This document shows, piece by piece, positions 33,381 through 45,229 of a stretch of 64,000 bases of DNA (position 1 is its first letter; every line of letters begins with the position of its first letter). The DNA lies in the NCBI RefSeq assembly GCF_042186555.1, contig NC_133332.1:238717015-238781014 (forward strand), in the 5' to 3' direction. Position numbers and translations under genes: made by a program. The notes under the pieces are model-generated. The model made no database searches and had not been told where the DNA came from. It worked only from the letters and a program-made list of their open reading frames with translations. Origin of the DNA: Aquarana catesbeiana (taxonomy: Eukaryota > Chordata > Amphibia > Anura > Ranidae).

Positions 33381-34549
33381 ATATGATTCAGCTCTATGCT
33401 AAAGGAGTCCTATCCAAGAAGCATCCTATATGTTACTTGTCTATTCAAGCCTGAAACAAAAAAGTGTATTTAAAGCCGTTTTTTTCAGTTTTGGAGAAAG
33501 AAAGGAAGGGTTAGAATCTTCATCAGATATTTATTTATGTCTTTGTCCTCGCTCAGGATTTACCCTGTATGTTATATTGACCATTGGCATTGGGGCAGAA
33601 AGTGACGAGAAATGCAAAATATTACAGTTTTCACCAAAACAGGAGGGGAGGAGTAATCTTCTCATGGCAAAACCTGTTTCAGTGACAGCTAATAGGGAAT
33701 TACCCTTTACTTGTGCTCTGGGATGGGAAATGGCAAAAGCAAGGTTAGCATTCAAAATAAACAGTGTTTATTATATATCGTACTATGGAGAACACTATCT
33801 ATCAGTTAAAATAAGACCTTTGCACCAGTTCTCTGATGTCACAATCAAAGGAAGGGAATGATGATCTACCTCATGGAAGCAGCTTCTATCCCCTGACAAT
33901 CCCAAATACCTCAGATTGGGAACATAGCACTATTATTGTTAAATTGTTAAAGATGAATTGCAGGTATGGATATTTCATATACGTATAGGTACAGTATGTT
34001 GGTCCAGCTTGGACTAACTACGGATATACCATACCTGGCTGATGCTGCTGGAAGCTAGAAATCACTGAAGTAGACACCACTACTTCAGTAAACTCCACTT
34101 GCTTCCGGTCACATGCTAAGCAGCTGCATTCTGAACATAAGAGGTTGGCCGTCCATGAGCAGGCAGATGGAAACGAACATGAATCCATTTACCTCTGAGT
34201 CCCTCTGGGCATAAGACAAAGATTGGAAAAGGTCTGTTACCTTTTCTGTTTTTCTGGTCCTAAACATGACGGAATGGAGGTAGCCTGATGGAAACAGACA
34301 AGTCCTTTTTCATCCGGGCACCTATAGATCCAACATGGGTTGAGAGTCCAGAACAAAACTGAAGAAAAGTGACATCTGCCCCATTCCTTTTTAATTCAGC
34401 AGGGAATTTGTACATGGATCCCCTCTGCTGTTTGGATCAGATGGTATATGTTTGAAAGGGGCCTTCGTGATTGTGGCTGTCTGTCCAATATTCAAGCATT
34501 ATAAATATTGTCATCTGCACCTTAAACAAAATGCCAGTACAGTCTAAAC
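33381..34549. other. Unassigned sequence
   Basis: A 143-codon open frame (33430-33861) has no recognised family or clear exon boundaries. Nothing else was identified up to the next hAT-type element, whose left target copy is 34542-34549. Confidence 0.45.
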
Positions 34550-35548
34550 TAGGGCTGTTACTGATTAAAATTTTCGTGTTCGATTAATCGATTTTTCTTT
34601 TAATCGATTAATCGACTAAGTTCGATTAATTATAACGCACATACAGATCCAACTACTTTTAGCTGATCTCCTTGCATTGCAACTCTGCATTAGTCAGTGG
34701 TAAATGTGGTATACACTATATACAATCAGCCGACACTAGTTAGTTTCCACAATCCATAACGTAACACTTTTAAAAAAAAAAATCTTTAAAAAAAAATTTT
34801 AAGGAGTCTTTTAATGTTAAATTTGTGTTTAGGGTGGACCTCCACTTTAACAAGACATTTTCAAACTTGCAGCTCAATTGCTTGCTATCTGGGTCATGCC
34901 TCCAATGGGTATACCAGTCCTGTTGACAACCATCTAAAATGGGAATGCCATTTCACTTCCCGTTGTATCTCTGGGACAGGAAGTGAAATGAAAGCTCCAC
35001 ACTGGGATGCACAAGGCAAAGCCTAAACTGAGAGGTGTTTTCTCTCTGCATGACCTAATCTAAAACTAAAATACAGATTCAAGCTGTATATATACTTTAA
35101 ATCACCACGATTCCTCCTCCACAATTGACCTGTCCAGTACAGACAACACACTCACTTCATAATGCCTTCCAATGCTTGTTTATTCCCAGCAAGGGTCACG
35201 TATCATTAGCATGGGGCGTGTCTGGCCAATCACAAAACTGGCTCGCAGCCACACCTCTGCAATTCGTGGACACGCCCACTCAGTCGAAGCTTTTCAGGCC
35301 ATGACTGGATCTGTCAGGCGCCTGCTGTATTCCATTACTTTACCATTGTCCAGCATGGGCACCATCAATGACTGGGGAAGGGGGGAGGAGTCCAGTGACG
35401 TCGCTGTAAGTGACGTCACCGGATCTCCGATGGAACTCCCTGAAGACCCGGAAGCCGGCGGAGAAGTGAGTACCGATCAAAAGAATTTTGATCGATCAAA
35501 AATATTAACGATTAATCGAGGAATTAATCGTTAATTTCCGCAGCCCTG
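34550..35548. mobile_element. Non-autonomous hAT element with exact 8-bp duplication
   Basis: It is flanked by GTCTAAAC at 34542-34549 and at 35549-35556. The left end is TAGGGCTGT and the right end is CGCAGCCCTG. Just inside both ends are AATCGATTAATCG-type inverted blocks (34565-34625 and 35475-35535). It is about 1.0 kb long with no transposase. Confidence 0.9.
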
Positions 35549-35556
35549 GTCTAAAC

Positions 35557-35906
35557 CCCTGGTGCAGATTTTGTATGGCCCTTGGGCCCCCTTCAGACAC
35601 TAATCTGTTTTTCCCTATTGCCCTGTTTATAACAGTGATTTCTAGCAGTCTCAGGCAACATGCCTCCAATCAATGACTGTCTCATGTTCCCAGTCTATAA
35701 CAACCCCAGCAGCATGTTCACAGACTCTGACCATCCTTTGTATCATTTCCACAGTTTATGACAGTCTTTTTATATAATGTATGCAGTCTGACCATCTCCA
35801 AGTCCACTTAGTCCACTTCTCTGGCCATCTCCTGTGTCTTCTCCACAAGGATGGATGTTGCTGGGGTAGGGGGAGTTGCAGAAAGGGTGTGGTAGAAAGA
35901 CACACA
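35557..35906. other. Unassigned spacer
   Basis: No gene or repeat boundary was recognised here. Confidence 0.5.
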
Positions 35907-36076
35907 GGGGGAAATTTACTAAAACTGGAGCACTCAGAATATGGTGCAGCTGTGCATGGTAGCCAATGAGCTTCTAACTTCAGCTTGTTCAGTTAAGCTT
36001 TGACAATGAAAGCTGATTGTTTTTATTGCAGAGCTCCACCAGATTTTGCCTTCTCCAGTTTTAGTAAATCAACCTC
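35907..36076. mobile_element. Short palindromic MITE
   Basis: The ends TTTACTAAAACTGGAG and CTCCAGTTTTAGTAAA are inverted copies. Inner blocks such as GCTTCTAACTTCAGCTTGTT and GAAAGCTGATTG are partly complementary, giving a fold-back structure of about 170 bp. Confidence 0.75.
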
Positions 36077-36440
36077 ATGTTGTGTAAGAGGCTGCTGTCG
36101 GGTTGGTTTGCTGCAGGGTCAGGGACACAGGAAGACTGAGTAGCGAACGTCTCATGGTTTGTGGGAATGCCACTATTGAGCCCGGAGTTGCCGCTTGATC
36201 GTGGGTGTGGATGTCATTGCAGCTGACACCACTGAGCCCCGAACAGAGAGCAGGAAGCATTTTTCTTCTATCTTGACAAGTGCTCCAGTCCCTGCTGCAA
36301 AGAAACACCCCCATAACAGGATATTACCACCTCCATGCTTTACTGTAGGAATGGTATTATTTAGATGGTGAGCTGTATTGGATTTCTGCCAGACATATAG
36401 TTTTGGTGTTGAGTCCAATTAATTCAATTTTAGTCTCATG
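36077..36440 (-). pseudogene. Tc1-type transposase fragment, minus strand
   Basis: On the minus strand the sequence reads LDSTPKLYVWQKSNTAHH, NNTIPTVKHGGGN and LLWGCFFAAGTGALVKIE, the middle of a Tc1 DDE transposase catalytic domain. The frame then breaks. It faces the plus-strand copy at 36446-37265, and the shared part forms an imperfect inverted repeat of about 115 bp per arm. Confidence 0.8.
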
Positions 36441-36445
36441 TGACC

Positions 36446-37265
36446 GCCTTAAACATACCTTGAAGATTCTGAGGCCACATGGAAAAAGGTGTTATGGTCA
36501 GATGAGACTAAAACTTAATTATTTGGCTTCAGCACCAAACGATATGTCTGGCGGAAATCCAATACAGCTCACCATCCACATAACACCATTCCTACAGTAA
36601 AGCATGGAGGTGGTTATATCCTTATTCTCTGCAGCAGGGGCTGGAGCACTTGTCACGCTAGAAGGAAACATGGATGGAGCAAAATACCATCAAATTCTAG
36701 AGGAAAATCTGCTGCCCTCTGCCAGAAAGTTGTAGAAGGTTTACCTTCCAACATGACAATGACCCAAAGCACACAGCAAAAATGACCACAGATTGGTCGA
36801 AGGAGAAAAAGGTGAATGTCCTTGCATGGCCTAGTCAGAGCCCAGAATTAAACCCCATTGATAATCTGTGGAATGATTTGAAGATTACAGTCCACAAATG
36901 GTCACCATCAAATATAACTGAACTTGAGCAGTTCTGCAAAGAAGAGTGGGCAAATATTGCAAAGTCTAGATGTGAAAAGTTAGTAGAGACATACCCCAAT
37001 CGACTAAAGGCTGTAATTAAAGCAAAAGGCAGTTCATCAAAATACTGACATAAGGGGGGGCTGATTCTTTTTTCAACTCATTGATTCTGTTTTTGAATTT
37101 TTTAATTTTTTTCTGACATGTTGGTGTAATATGTTTCACTTTGATGTTATAAGTTGTACTAGTAAATACAACTGGATAAAACAAAAACTGTTTCTGTCTT
37201 CATTTCAGGCTGCAAAGCAACAAAATGTAATTTTAAAGGGGGGTGATTCTTTTTTATACCCACTG
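36446..37265 (+). pseudogene. Tc1-type transposase, C-terminal half, with right end
   Basis: It starts at ILRPHGKRCYGQMRL (36460), continues as RYVWRKSNTAHH and NTIPTVKHGGG (near 36540-36610), and after frameshifts ends as SQSPELNPIDNLWNDLK and RLKAVIKAKGSSSKY with a TGA at 37046-37048. The D-x-NPID-x2-W motif near the last catalytic residue is kept. A right terminal region follows to about 37265 (GGTGATTCTTTTTTATACC). The N-terminal half is missing. Confidence 0.83.
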
Positions 37266-37287
37266 TATTTAGAGGTAGAAAAAAACC

Positions 37288-37512
37288 CCACTGCCAGTGA
37301 ATTCAGGAGCAGCTGCATTTTGGCAGAAAAACCAATGAATGCGTATTAACACTAGAGACATTTAGAGCTTGAGCGTCCATTCATTTCAATGGCTAGGATA
37401 AAGGATTATTCTGGCCAATGAAATTTATTAATGCCCTAGCACTAACACATTACACGCATTTACAAGCGTCTGGCATTTTTTTCTGCCAAAATGCTGCTGC
37501 CAGGAGGAAAGG
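37288..37512. mobile_element. Palindromic MITE-like repeat
   Basis: The arms near 37305-37345 (GCATTTTGGCAGAAAAA) and 37475-37510 (TTCTGCCAAAATGC) are inverted. The centre contains CCATTCATTTCAATGG. It has no coding capacity and no target duplication was determined. Confidence 0.6.
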
Positions 37513-38069
37513 TCTAGGAAAGATGGCTAAAGTGTCCAGTGTGCAGCATGAGGCCTAAAAATGGTCAAAGTAAACCTATGCATTTACTATGTCAGTGTTC
37601 TTTTGTTCATAAGCATACAATATACACAGGTTGTACAATATACTTTTCTGCTTTCTGTAGTTGTAGCCTGCATGTATCTTTAGATTTCTTGTCTCAATGT
37701 AGAGACTAGTTTATGTGACAGCAGCTATAAGTGCAGCTGGTTGTCAGAGCTAGAAGTCACTGTTCTTGAAAAAGTTGGAATGGTCTCTTGACGGGTTGTG
37801 TATGTCATTGATCCATATACATCTTGATTCCAGACCCTGCGATTCAATCTCCCTGACCAGCAGAAATTGCTGTTACTAAGTTTAAGCTTTTCTTTTTTTT
37901 TCGGAAGTCAACCTCCCAGCTGGCCTGAAACACAACTCTCAAACCACAAGCCAGACCGCACCATATGTTTCCAAGCTTAAAATGTACAAGAGTGACATAG
38001 CTGGTGGTGCTAGCAGACGTTACATCATGACCTTTGTGCTAAAAGAGTTGACTGTTTGGTTGGGGTCTG
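37513..38069. other. Unassigned spacer
   Basis: No gene or clear repeat was recognised here. Confidence 0.5.
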
Positions 38070-38450
38070 CATACCTCCCAGCTGTCCCTGATTTCGAGGG
38101 ACTGTCCCTGATTTGGGGCAATGTCCCTCTGTCCCTCTTCCCCCCTCATTTGTCCCTCATTTTGGTCTGATCTATATAGTTGTATATAAAATGCACTTTT
38201 TATCTTTCAAAAAGTTTTTCCCAGTGCTAAATTTTTCATCCAAATTCTAAATTTCTGCATTTGTCAATTTTAAAAGCCAATATGAAGGAATAGTAGTGGT
38301 AAAAAAAAGCACTTGTAGTTTTAATTAACCTTTTTTTTTTTTTTATGTCCCCTTTAAGGGGCGTGGCAGGGGGCATGTCCTATGCCTACATACGTTTGCT
38401 AGTAGGTGTCCCTAAACAAAAGTGACTTTCTCAAGCAAGACTTGGTTCCT
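38070..38450. mobile_element. Non-autonomous element, GTCCCTGATTTCGAGG family, copy 1
   Basis: It begins CATACCTCCCAGCTGTCCCT and matches the better copy at 52472-52845 for about 330 bp. The right terminal repeat is lost. Repeated GTCCCT motifs mark the left end. Confidence 0.7.
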
Positions 38451-38536
38451 AAAAACCTTGGCCTAAAACAGAGATAAAAATAGAACTTTTTTTTGGATAG
38501 AGTGGAGAGGGATTAGAACCCCTGTCTGGTACTTAA

Positions 38537-39883
38537 GTACCAGAAGAATTTGTCCCCTTAATGGTCAGGCCATTTTTTGCGATATGGCACTGCATCGCTT
38601 TAACTGACAATTGCGCGGTCGTGCAACGTTGTACCCAAACATAATTTATGTCCTTTTTTCCCACAAATAGAGCTTTCTTTTGGTGGTATTTGATCACCTC
38701 TGCGTTTTTTATTTTTTGCGCTATAAAAAAAAAGAGCGACAATTATGGAAAAAAAATAATTTTTACTTTTTGCTGTAATAAATATCCCCCCCCCCCCCAA
38801 AAAAAAAAAAATCTATATCAGTTTAGGCCAATATGTACAGTTGTGCTCATAAGTTTACATACCCTGGCAGAATTTATGATTTTTTTGGCCATTTTTCAGA
38901 GACTATGAATGATAACACAAAAACATTTCTTACACTCATGGTTAGTGTTTGGCTGAAGCCATTTATTACCAATCAACTGTGTTTATTCTTTTTAAATCAC
39001 AATAGAAACTACCCAAATTACCCTGATCAAAAGTTTACATACCCTGGTGATTTTGGCCTGATAACATGCACACAAGTTGACACAAAGAGGTTTGAATGGC
39101 TATTAAAGGTAACCATCCTCACCTGTGATCTGTTTGCTTGTAATTGGTATGTGTGTATAAAAGGTCAATAAGTTTCTGGACTCCTGACAGATCCTTGCAT
39201 CCTTCATCCAGTGCTGCACTGACGTTTCTGGATTCTGAGCCATGGGTAAAGAAAAAGAATTGTCAAAGGATCTACAGGAAAGGGTAGTTGAACTGTATAA
39301 AGTAAACTTATGAGCAAAACTGTATTCTTCTACATATTTTTGGTAAAAAAAAAAAAAAAAAATGCAATAAGCGTATATTGATTGGTTTGTGCAAAAGTTA
39401 TGACGTCTACAAAATAGGGATAGATTTATGGCATTTTTATTATTTATTTATTTTTTTACTAGTAATGGAGGCGATCTGTGGATTTTAGCGGGACTGCGAC
39501 ATTGTGGTGGACAGATCGGACACTTGACACTTTTTTGGGACCAGTGACATTCATACAGCGATCAGAGCTAAAAATAGCCACTGATTTATGTATAAATGTC
39601 AATGGAAGGGAAGGGGTTAACACAAGGGGTTAAGTGTTCCCTAGGGAGGTGTTTCTAACTGTGGGGGGAGTGTACTGACTAGAGGAGGAGGGAGAGAGAG
39701 ATCTTGCTGTTCCTGAGCACTAGAACAGATTTCTCTCTACTCCCCTGTCAGAACGGGGATCTGTTTGTTTACACTGACAGATCCGCGTTCTGGCCCTCCC
39801 CCCGTAGCTTCTTAAAGCGGCCGACGTACAATGACGGCAATTCACGCAGCCATGCCAACCTGCGAAGGCTGTTCGGCAAGTAG
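38537..39883. mobile_element. piggyBac-like non-autonomous element, with a nested Tc1 derivative
   Basis: It is bounded by TTAA at 38533-38536 and 39884-39887, with a family-typical right end (CGGCAAGTAG). The block around GGCCATTTTTTGCGATA and TTTGGTGGTATTTGATCACC is shared with the copy at 54095-55013. The nested element at 38837-39322 interrupts it. TTAA target sites are the basis for the piggyBac-like label. Confidence 0.7.
38837..39322 (+). mobile_element. Internally deleted Tc1/mariner (MITE) keeping the transposase start
   Basis: The ends CAGTTGTGCTCATAAGTTTA and the inverted AAACTTATGAGCAAAACTG are flanked by TA at 38835-38836 and 39323-39324. About 400 bp of left end is kept up to an ATG at 39243, reading MGKEKELSKDLQERVVELYK. 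Directly after, the right end follows, so the whole catalytic domain is deleted. Confidence 0.85.
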
Positions 39884-39887
39884 TTAA

Positions 39888-40216
39888 GGAGATTCACCCT
39901 CTCAAATTTTTCCTGTCTACCATTATTATTGAAAGTGAAAGTAAAGAAAATCCCAAATTTTGGGTTGTCCCCAGACAAGTAATAGAGGGGAAATCTTCCA
40001 ATGGGGACACTAGTTCTGGTGACCTAGGGGGGACCCAAGGGATTTTCTTTCATTTTCAGGGATTTCTTCTCACTTCCTGTTTTGCTATGGGACAGGAAGT
40101 GAAGGGAAATCTCCCCAATGGGACACAGATGGTGAAAAAAATTCTGACAGGGGTTATAATATTCCTTTACTCTAGCAAATATGAAAACAAGTTTTGTCTA
40201 TAGTTCTACTTTAAGT
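39888..40216 (-). mobile_element. Non-autonomous repeat, family of 59871-60151 (inverted)
   Basis: It contains AAAATCCCAAATTTTGGGTT and CTTCCAATGGGGACA, and ends GTTCTACTTTAAG, the inverted form of the CTTTAAAGTAGAACTATA end seen at 59869. It abuts the TTAA of the preceding element. Confidence 0.65.
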
Positions 40217-41069
40217 AGTCAGGTTGTGACATGCCAATGTCTACTGCGTCATTTCCGGTATGTGGCATGCATGGTGTCACTTCCGTCTACTTATTTATGG
40301 ATGCAATCTAGATCCAGAACCTTAGGGGTCATATGATACCTGATGAAGATATGATCTGAGATCCTAACCTTAAAGGTTTGTTTCATCTTGCCCACAATAT
40401 CATTGGCAATCGCATAATAGCAAATAGACTACACCTTAAGTGTTATAGTTAGTAAAATGTCTAAAATAAAGTATCTTACCTTAAGATAATTGAACCATAT
40501 TGCCAAAGATATTTGCACATAGAACAAGAGGTACACTTATATGAGCCTCTTGTTTTGCAGCATATCGATCGTTGTGAATGAAATAGTCTCCAATTGACTT
40601 TGCACGTCTATATATAACAGAAAGGTGAAAGTGTAATGAACTTGCAGATAGTTGAATATTTCAAGAGTCAGTGCCAGGATCACTGAAGAGTTTTCTTGAC
40701 CGACTTGATTGTTGGTTGTAGTAGTAAATCTAATATTATTTTTACACTGATCCATTTCGGTTTTGGATCCCAGATCCTGATCTTTCTTGCCTGATATTTC
40801 TTTAGCTCCGAGATGTGTCACAGATATCTATCTTTATAATCTCTTTGTCTAAATCTATTATGAAAGATATCATCATTGGAACAGTTTTTGTGATACTCTC
40901 TCATGTACTGTGCCAATGGAATGCCTGATTTGAGGACTGGGAGGATGAAGACTAGCAGCATGCAAAATATTGTTGCCTGCTGTTGGCTTTCGGTATAGGG
41001 CATGAGAAACAGAGCTATCCCATTCTTTAATGATTTTATTGTCCAAAAAAGTGAGGCTATATTTGTGAG
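40217..41069. other. Unassigned spacer
   Basis: It contains AT-rich sequence with short open frames on the minus strand, none with a recognised family. Confidence 0.5.
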
Positions 41070-41079
41070 TGTCACTTAA

Positions 41080-41940
41080 AGCGGAGTTCGAGCCTGTATT
41101 AAAAAAAAATAAAAGTGAACAGCTACAAATACTGTAGCTGCTGACTTTTAATATAAGGACACTTACCTGTCCAGTTATCCCGCAATGTCGTCCATCATCT
41201 TCGGGTGCAGGCATCAGCATCTTTACTAAGGGAAACAGGAAGTGAAGCCTTGGAGCTTGGGGTGGACAGAGGAGGGGCTGTAAATTCCGTAGATCATGGC
41301 AATCGCACGGGCAATGTTACCCAGAAGTGGGTCAGTGGCGGCTGGTGTTTCTTTTTGGGGGGGGGGCGGCAAACAACCCCCCTGACCGTCGGTGGAGCGC
41401 CACTAGCACAACTAAAACCTACCCCCCCACGCAGCATGACACTAACACAACACCCCACCACCACCCGATATCCTTACCCTGGGATGTGAGAGCAGCGGTC
41501 AGATATGGCCATCTTCCAGCACGGTGGGCTCGGGTAAAGCTGCTCCGGTGTCCTCTCCTGGAGCAGCTTCCGCGGTGTCTCCTCTCTGCTCCTCACGGCA
41601 CTAGGCATCCAATAGCATCGTCTGACATTTTGGCCAATCGAGAAACAGGTTTCACACCTGCTTCCCGATTGGCCAGGAGGAGGGTCAGTGTTGCAACAGC
41701 AAATTTTCATTCACTGTTGCAACACACCTGGGTGTGTTGCTATGCATGAATCTATCCACTGCATATAGGGGGGTGGCTGGATAGAGGGGGCAGCGCCCGG
41801 GCACCCCTAATGGACGGGCAGCCACTGGAGTGGGTACCTGGTTTTGAGAGGTACCCGCTCCCCCCTCCTCCCCAAAAACTGCCAATGGGGGGGGGCGGGT
41901 GCAAACAAGCAGAGCTTCAACTTTTGGGTGGAGCTCCGCT
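41080..41940. mobile_element. TTAA-flanked MITE (AGCGGAGTTC ends), with a nested hAT-like element
   Basis: The ends are AGCGGAGTTC and GAGCTCCGCT, flanked by TTAA at 41076-41079 and 41941-41944. Beyond the TTAA the host bases are TGTCAC and GTGACA, so the empty site would be a perfect 16-bp palindrome. Kolobok and piggyBac elements both use TTAA; the class is inference. Confidence 0.78.
41333..41827. mobile_element. Non-autonomous hAT-like element, CAGTGGCGG family, copy 1
   Basis: The ends are CAGTGGCGGCTGGTG and the diverged inverted GCAGCCACTG. The 8-bp flanks are AAGTGGGT (41325-41332) and GAGTGGGT (41828-41835), with one mismatch. It is nested inside the TTAA-flanked MITE. It contains a G run at 41358-41368. 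Copies are at 47270 and 58466. Confidence 0.8.
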
Positions 41941-41950
41941 TTAAGTGACA

Positions 41951-42604
41951 GCCCTGGTCTGCTGGAGCTGCTGACATCCCTTCCAAAATGGCAGCACCCA
42001 GCTGTAGTCTTAGGGCTTCTGGATGTCTACACAAGGGCGGCAATTACAGATGAATCCCATGCATAAAAAAATAAATAAAAAACGGTAAAAAGGCACATAT
42101 AATCTTATAGGAATGTTTTTGTTAAAATGAATGGTCTGGCACCAGCTTCTCTGTATTTGCCAGTTTTTGTTTTTCATAATTTTTGGATAGAGTGGGGGAA
42201 TGGTTAGAATTTGGTGTTTTGTCTGTGTGCCACTAGAAAGATTTCCTTTCCTTTCTCCCTTCTAGAGCAGATTTTTTTCAACCAGAGTGCCCAGACACCC
42301 TGGGTGCCTTCAGGTTTCTTCAGGGGTGCCGTTGCAAAATGCCTAAAAATTGGCCAAAAACCGTATACAAGCCAGCGGGTGGATAAAGCCTGCCTTTAGG
42401 TTTTAGTTACTCAAAGCAGCGGGTTTTCATTGTTCACTATTACAACCTTCTAGCTTCCGGCTTCTTAATAACCAATGACATCATCGGTTGATAAGGAGAA
42501 CAGTGCGCAACTGCACAGCATCCTTGTTTGACCCTTCCCTGCCCCTCTCCATCAGTATTGGGGTCACATTAGCTGAGTGAGGGAAAGAAACTGAGGAAGA
42601 AGAG
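41951..42604. other. Unassigned repeats
   Basis: Fragments resemble the 59871-60151 family (TTTTTGGATAGAGTGGG near 42180) and the block CTTCAGGGGTGCC near 42323, which recurs near 48080. No gene was seen. Confidence 0.45.
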
Positions 42605-42620
42605 AAACAATGGAATACTA

Positions 42621-44030
42621 GCATACATGCCAACAGTCCCGATTTTTCCCGGGACATTCATGGGATTTAGACCCTTGTCCCGTTTTTTGCGCTGTCCTGG
42701 GAAAAATCACGGGAAATTGTCATTCTCCTGGAGAATCGCCAGAGCTGCCGCTAGAGGTTCGGGGCCGGCACTGGCGATGGTCTCCGTTGCCATTTTCCAG
42801 GAGACCAGCTCTGATGAGGACACGAATGGACAGGGAGACTCTGATGGGGGCACAAATGGACAGGGAGACTCTGATGGGGACACGAATGGACAGGGAGACT
42901 CTGATAGGGAAACAAATAGACAGGGTAATTGTAATGAGGACCCAAATGGACAGGGAGACAATGATGGGGACATAAATGAACGGGGATGCTCTGATGGGGG
43001 ACACAAATGGACAGGGAGACTCTGATGGGGACACAAATGGACAGGACAACAAATCTGATGGGGACACAAATGAACAGGGATGCTCTGATGGAGACACAAA
43101 TGGACAGGGAGACTCTGATAGGGATAAATATGCGCAGGGAAACAATGATGGGGACAGAAATGGATAGAGTGACTTTGATGGGGGCACAAATGCACAAGAA
43201 CAATATGATGCGGACAAAAATGGACAGGGAGACTCTGATGGGGACAAAAATGGACAGGGAAATTCTGATGGGCACACAAATGGACAGGGAGACTCTGGTG
43301 GAAACACAAATAGAAAGGGTGACTCTGATGGGAAGACAAATGAACAGGTGATCTCTGATGGGGACACAAATGCATGGGGAAATTCTGATGGAGGCACAAA
43401 TGGACAGGGAGACTCTGGTGGAGACACAAATGGACAGGGAGACTCTGGTGGAGACACAAATGGACAGGGAGACTCTGGTGGAGACACAAATGGACAGGGA
43501 GACTCTGGTGGAGACACAAATGGACAGGGAGACTCTAATAGAGACACAAATACACTGGGGAACTATGATGGGGACACAAATGCACAGGGAAACTTTAATG
43601 GGAACACAAATGGACAGGAAAACTATGATGGGGACCCAAATGGGCAGAAAGACTCTGATGGGGACCCAAATGGACAGGGAGACTCTGATGTGGACAAATA
43701 TGATGGGAACAGAAATGGATAGGGTGACTTTGATGGGGACACAAATGTACAGGGGAACTATTATGGGGCCACTAGTGGACAGGGAAACTCTGATGAGGAC
43801 AAATATGATGGGAACAGAAATGGATAAGGAAACTCTGATGGGGACACAAATGCATGGGGAGAATCTGCTGGGGACCCTAATGGACTGGGAGACTCTGGTG
43901 GGGGCACAAATGGACTGAGAGACTGCTGGGGACACAAATGGATACATGGATAAATGGATACAAATGAACAGGGAGGCTCTGATGGGGACAAAAATGGACA
44001 GGGGCACAAATGTACAGGGAGATTGAATTT
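42621..44030. repeat. 30-bp minisatellite (about 40 units) inside a repeat element
   Basis: The left part begins CATACATGCCAACAGTCCCG, resembling an element end. From 42825 to about 44015 a unit of about 30 bp (GACTCTGATGGGGACACAAA then TGGACAGGGA) is repeated with variants. Five adjacent units at 43400-43540 are nearly identical with GGTGGAGA, showing recent local expansion. Open frames on both strands follow from the 30-bp (10-codon) period and are not genes. Confidence 0.92.
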
Positions 44031-44329
44031 ATTTTTAAGTTTATAATGTCTTCACTGTTTTACAACGAGAAAGAGATTAGTAATGGGAATTGAGTGTATG
44101 GGACTGCCAAAATCCTTAAAACATAAAGAGAAGAGACATGCAACAAGTGCAGAAGGAGCCGCCCCCTTGGACTTTTAAGGCAGAAATGGGAATAGTGGAG
44201 CAGTTAAAAGGCAACAGAGCACCACTTTTATTGAGTACACAATATGTAATACATTTTATAAACATGAACAGTAACATTAAAATATACAAGGTATACCAAT
44301 GAACCAGTTAATACATAACGACCGGGCCC
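44031..44329. other. Unassigned spacer
   Basis: No gene or repeat boundary was recognised. Confidence 0.5.
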
Positions 44330-44650
44330 TGATTGTGGTGAAGAGACCTTTGTCCTCATCAACATGGGGACAAGTTGCGTTGCCAGGGGGCCTTGTATGG
44401 TTCAGGAGAGGAGGGGGTGGACACTTGTTCCCCCCCCTTTTCCCGGCCTGGTATGAATTTTTGGGGGGACTCTTATGCTCTCATGATTTTTGCAAGAGGT
44501 TCCCGCTTAAAATTCATACCAGGCCCAAAGGGTCTGATATAGAGTTTTGGTAGACCCTACACCCTTTTTTTTTTTTTTTTTTTTTTAGTGCAGGGTCCCC
44601 CTTAAAGCTCATACCATACCTAAAGGGTATTGTATAAATTATAGAGGAAT
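44330..44650. mobile_element. Fragment of the fold-back hAT family
   Basis: It matches one arm of the element at 4260-6596: CATCAACATGGGGACAAG, TGGTTCAGGAGAGGAGG and CATACCAGGCCCAAAGGG. Terminal sequences are not found, so this is a partial copy. Confidence 0.7.
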
Positions 44651-45190
44651 CCCCATATCTGCATGCTATTTGTTTTAGAACTATCCTAGCTCAATTGCTT
44701 ACCTGACTGGGGATTTATGGCCACATAAGGGCCCAGCCGCACTTGTGACTGGGCCCTGTAGTTCTCCGCCACTTCAGGGGGGCCCGCCAACCACCCATTC
44801 GTCAGTGTGACTGTGAGGGGCCCGCCCGCCGCGTGAGGGGCCCACCTGACTGTCCAGTGTGTGAATGTGTGTCGGTGTCCATTCGTCATCTGTCGGTCCA
44901 TGTTATGGGGAGAGGGGCTTTCACCCGCTGAGGAGAGAGAAGGCAAAGGCAGTGCAGCGCTGAGACAGACTGTGTGTGGACCGCCCCCGCCTATCCAGAG
45001 ACAGAGAGAATGTAGGGAGGCGGGGCAGACACTGAAAAAAAGTCAGCAGACCAATTGAGTGGGGAGGAGCTCTCCCCTCTGCGACTGCGTGGAGTACCTG
45101 CTGTCCCGTCTACGGTCCGTCTACCCATGAGACAAGTCATTCCTGGAGGAAGCCCGGTGAAGGATCATTTGTGACGGAGGGGAATCGATT
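44651..45190. other. GC-rich unassigned sequence
   Basis: There is no recognised gene. GC content is high, and a short inverted pair around GGGCCC is present near 44728-44825. Confidence 0.45.
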
Positions 45191-45229
45191 GATTGACGGT
45201 AAGTCGTGACATTTTGCACTGCAATCGAT

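Noticed and set aside
33430..33861. 143-codon open frame as a host gene
   Set aside because: There is no recognised domain, no neighbouring exon and no supporting signals. It is kept only as unassigned.
42707..44009. Overlapping open frames of up to 418 residues on both strands
   Set aside because: They come from the 30-bp minisatellite. All frames are open because of the 10-codon period.
42825..44015. CRISPR-like direct repeats
   Set aside because: There are no unique spacers between units, and the surrounding DNA is vertebrate.
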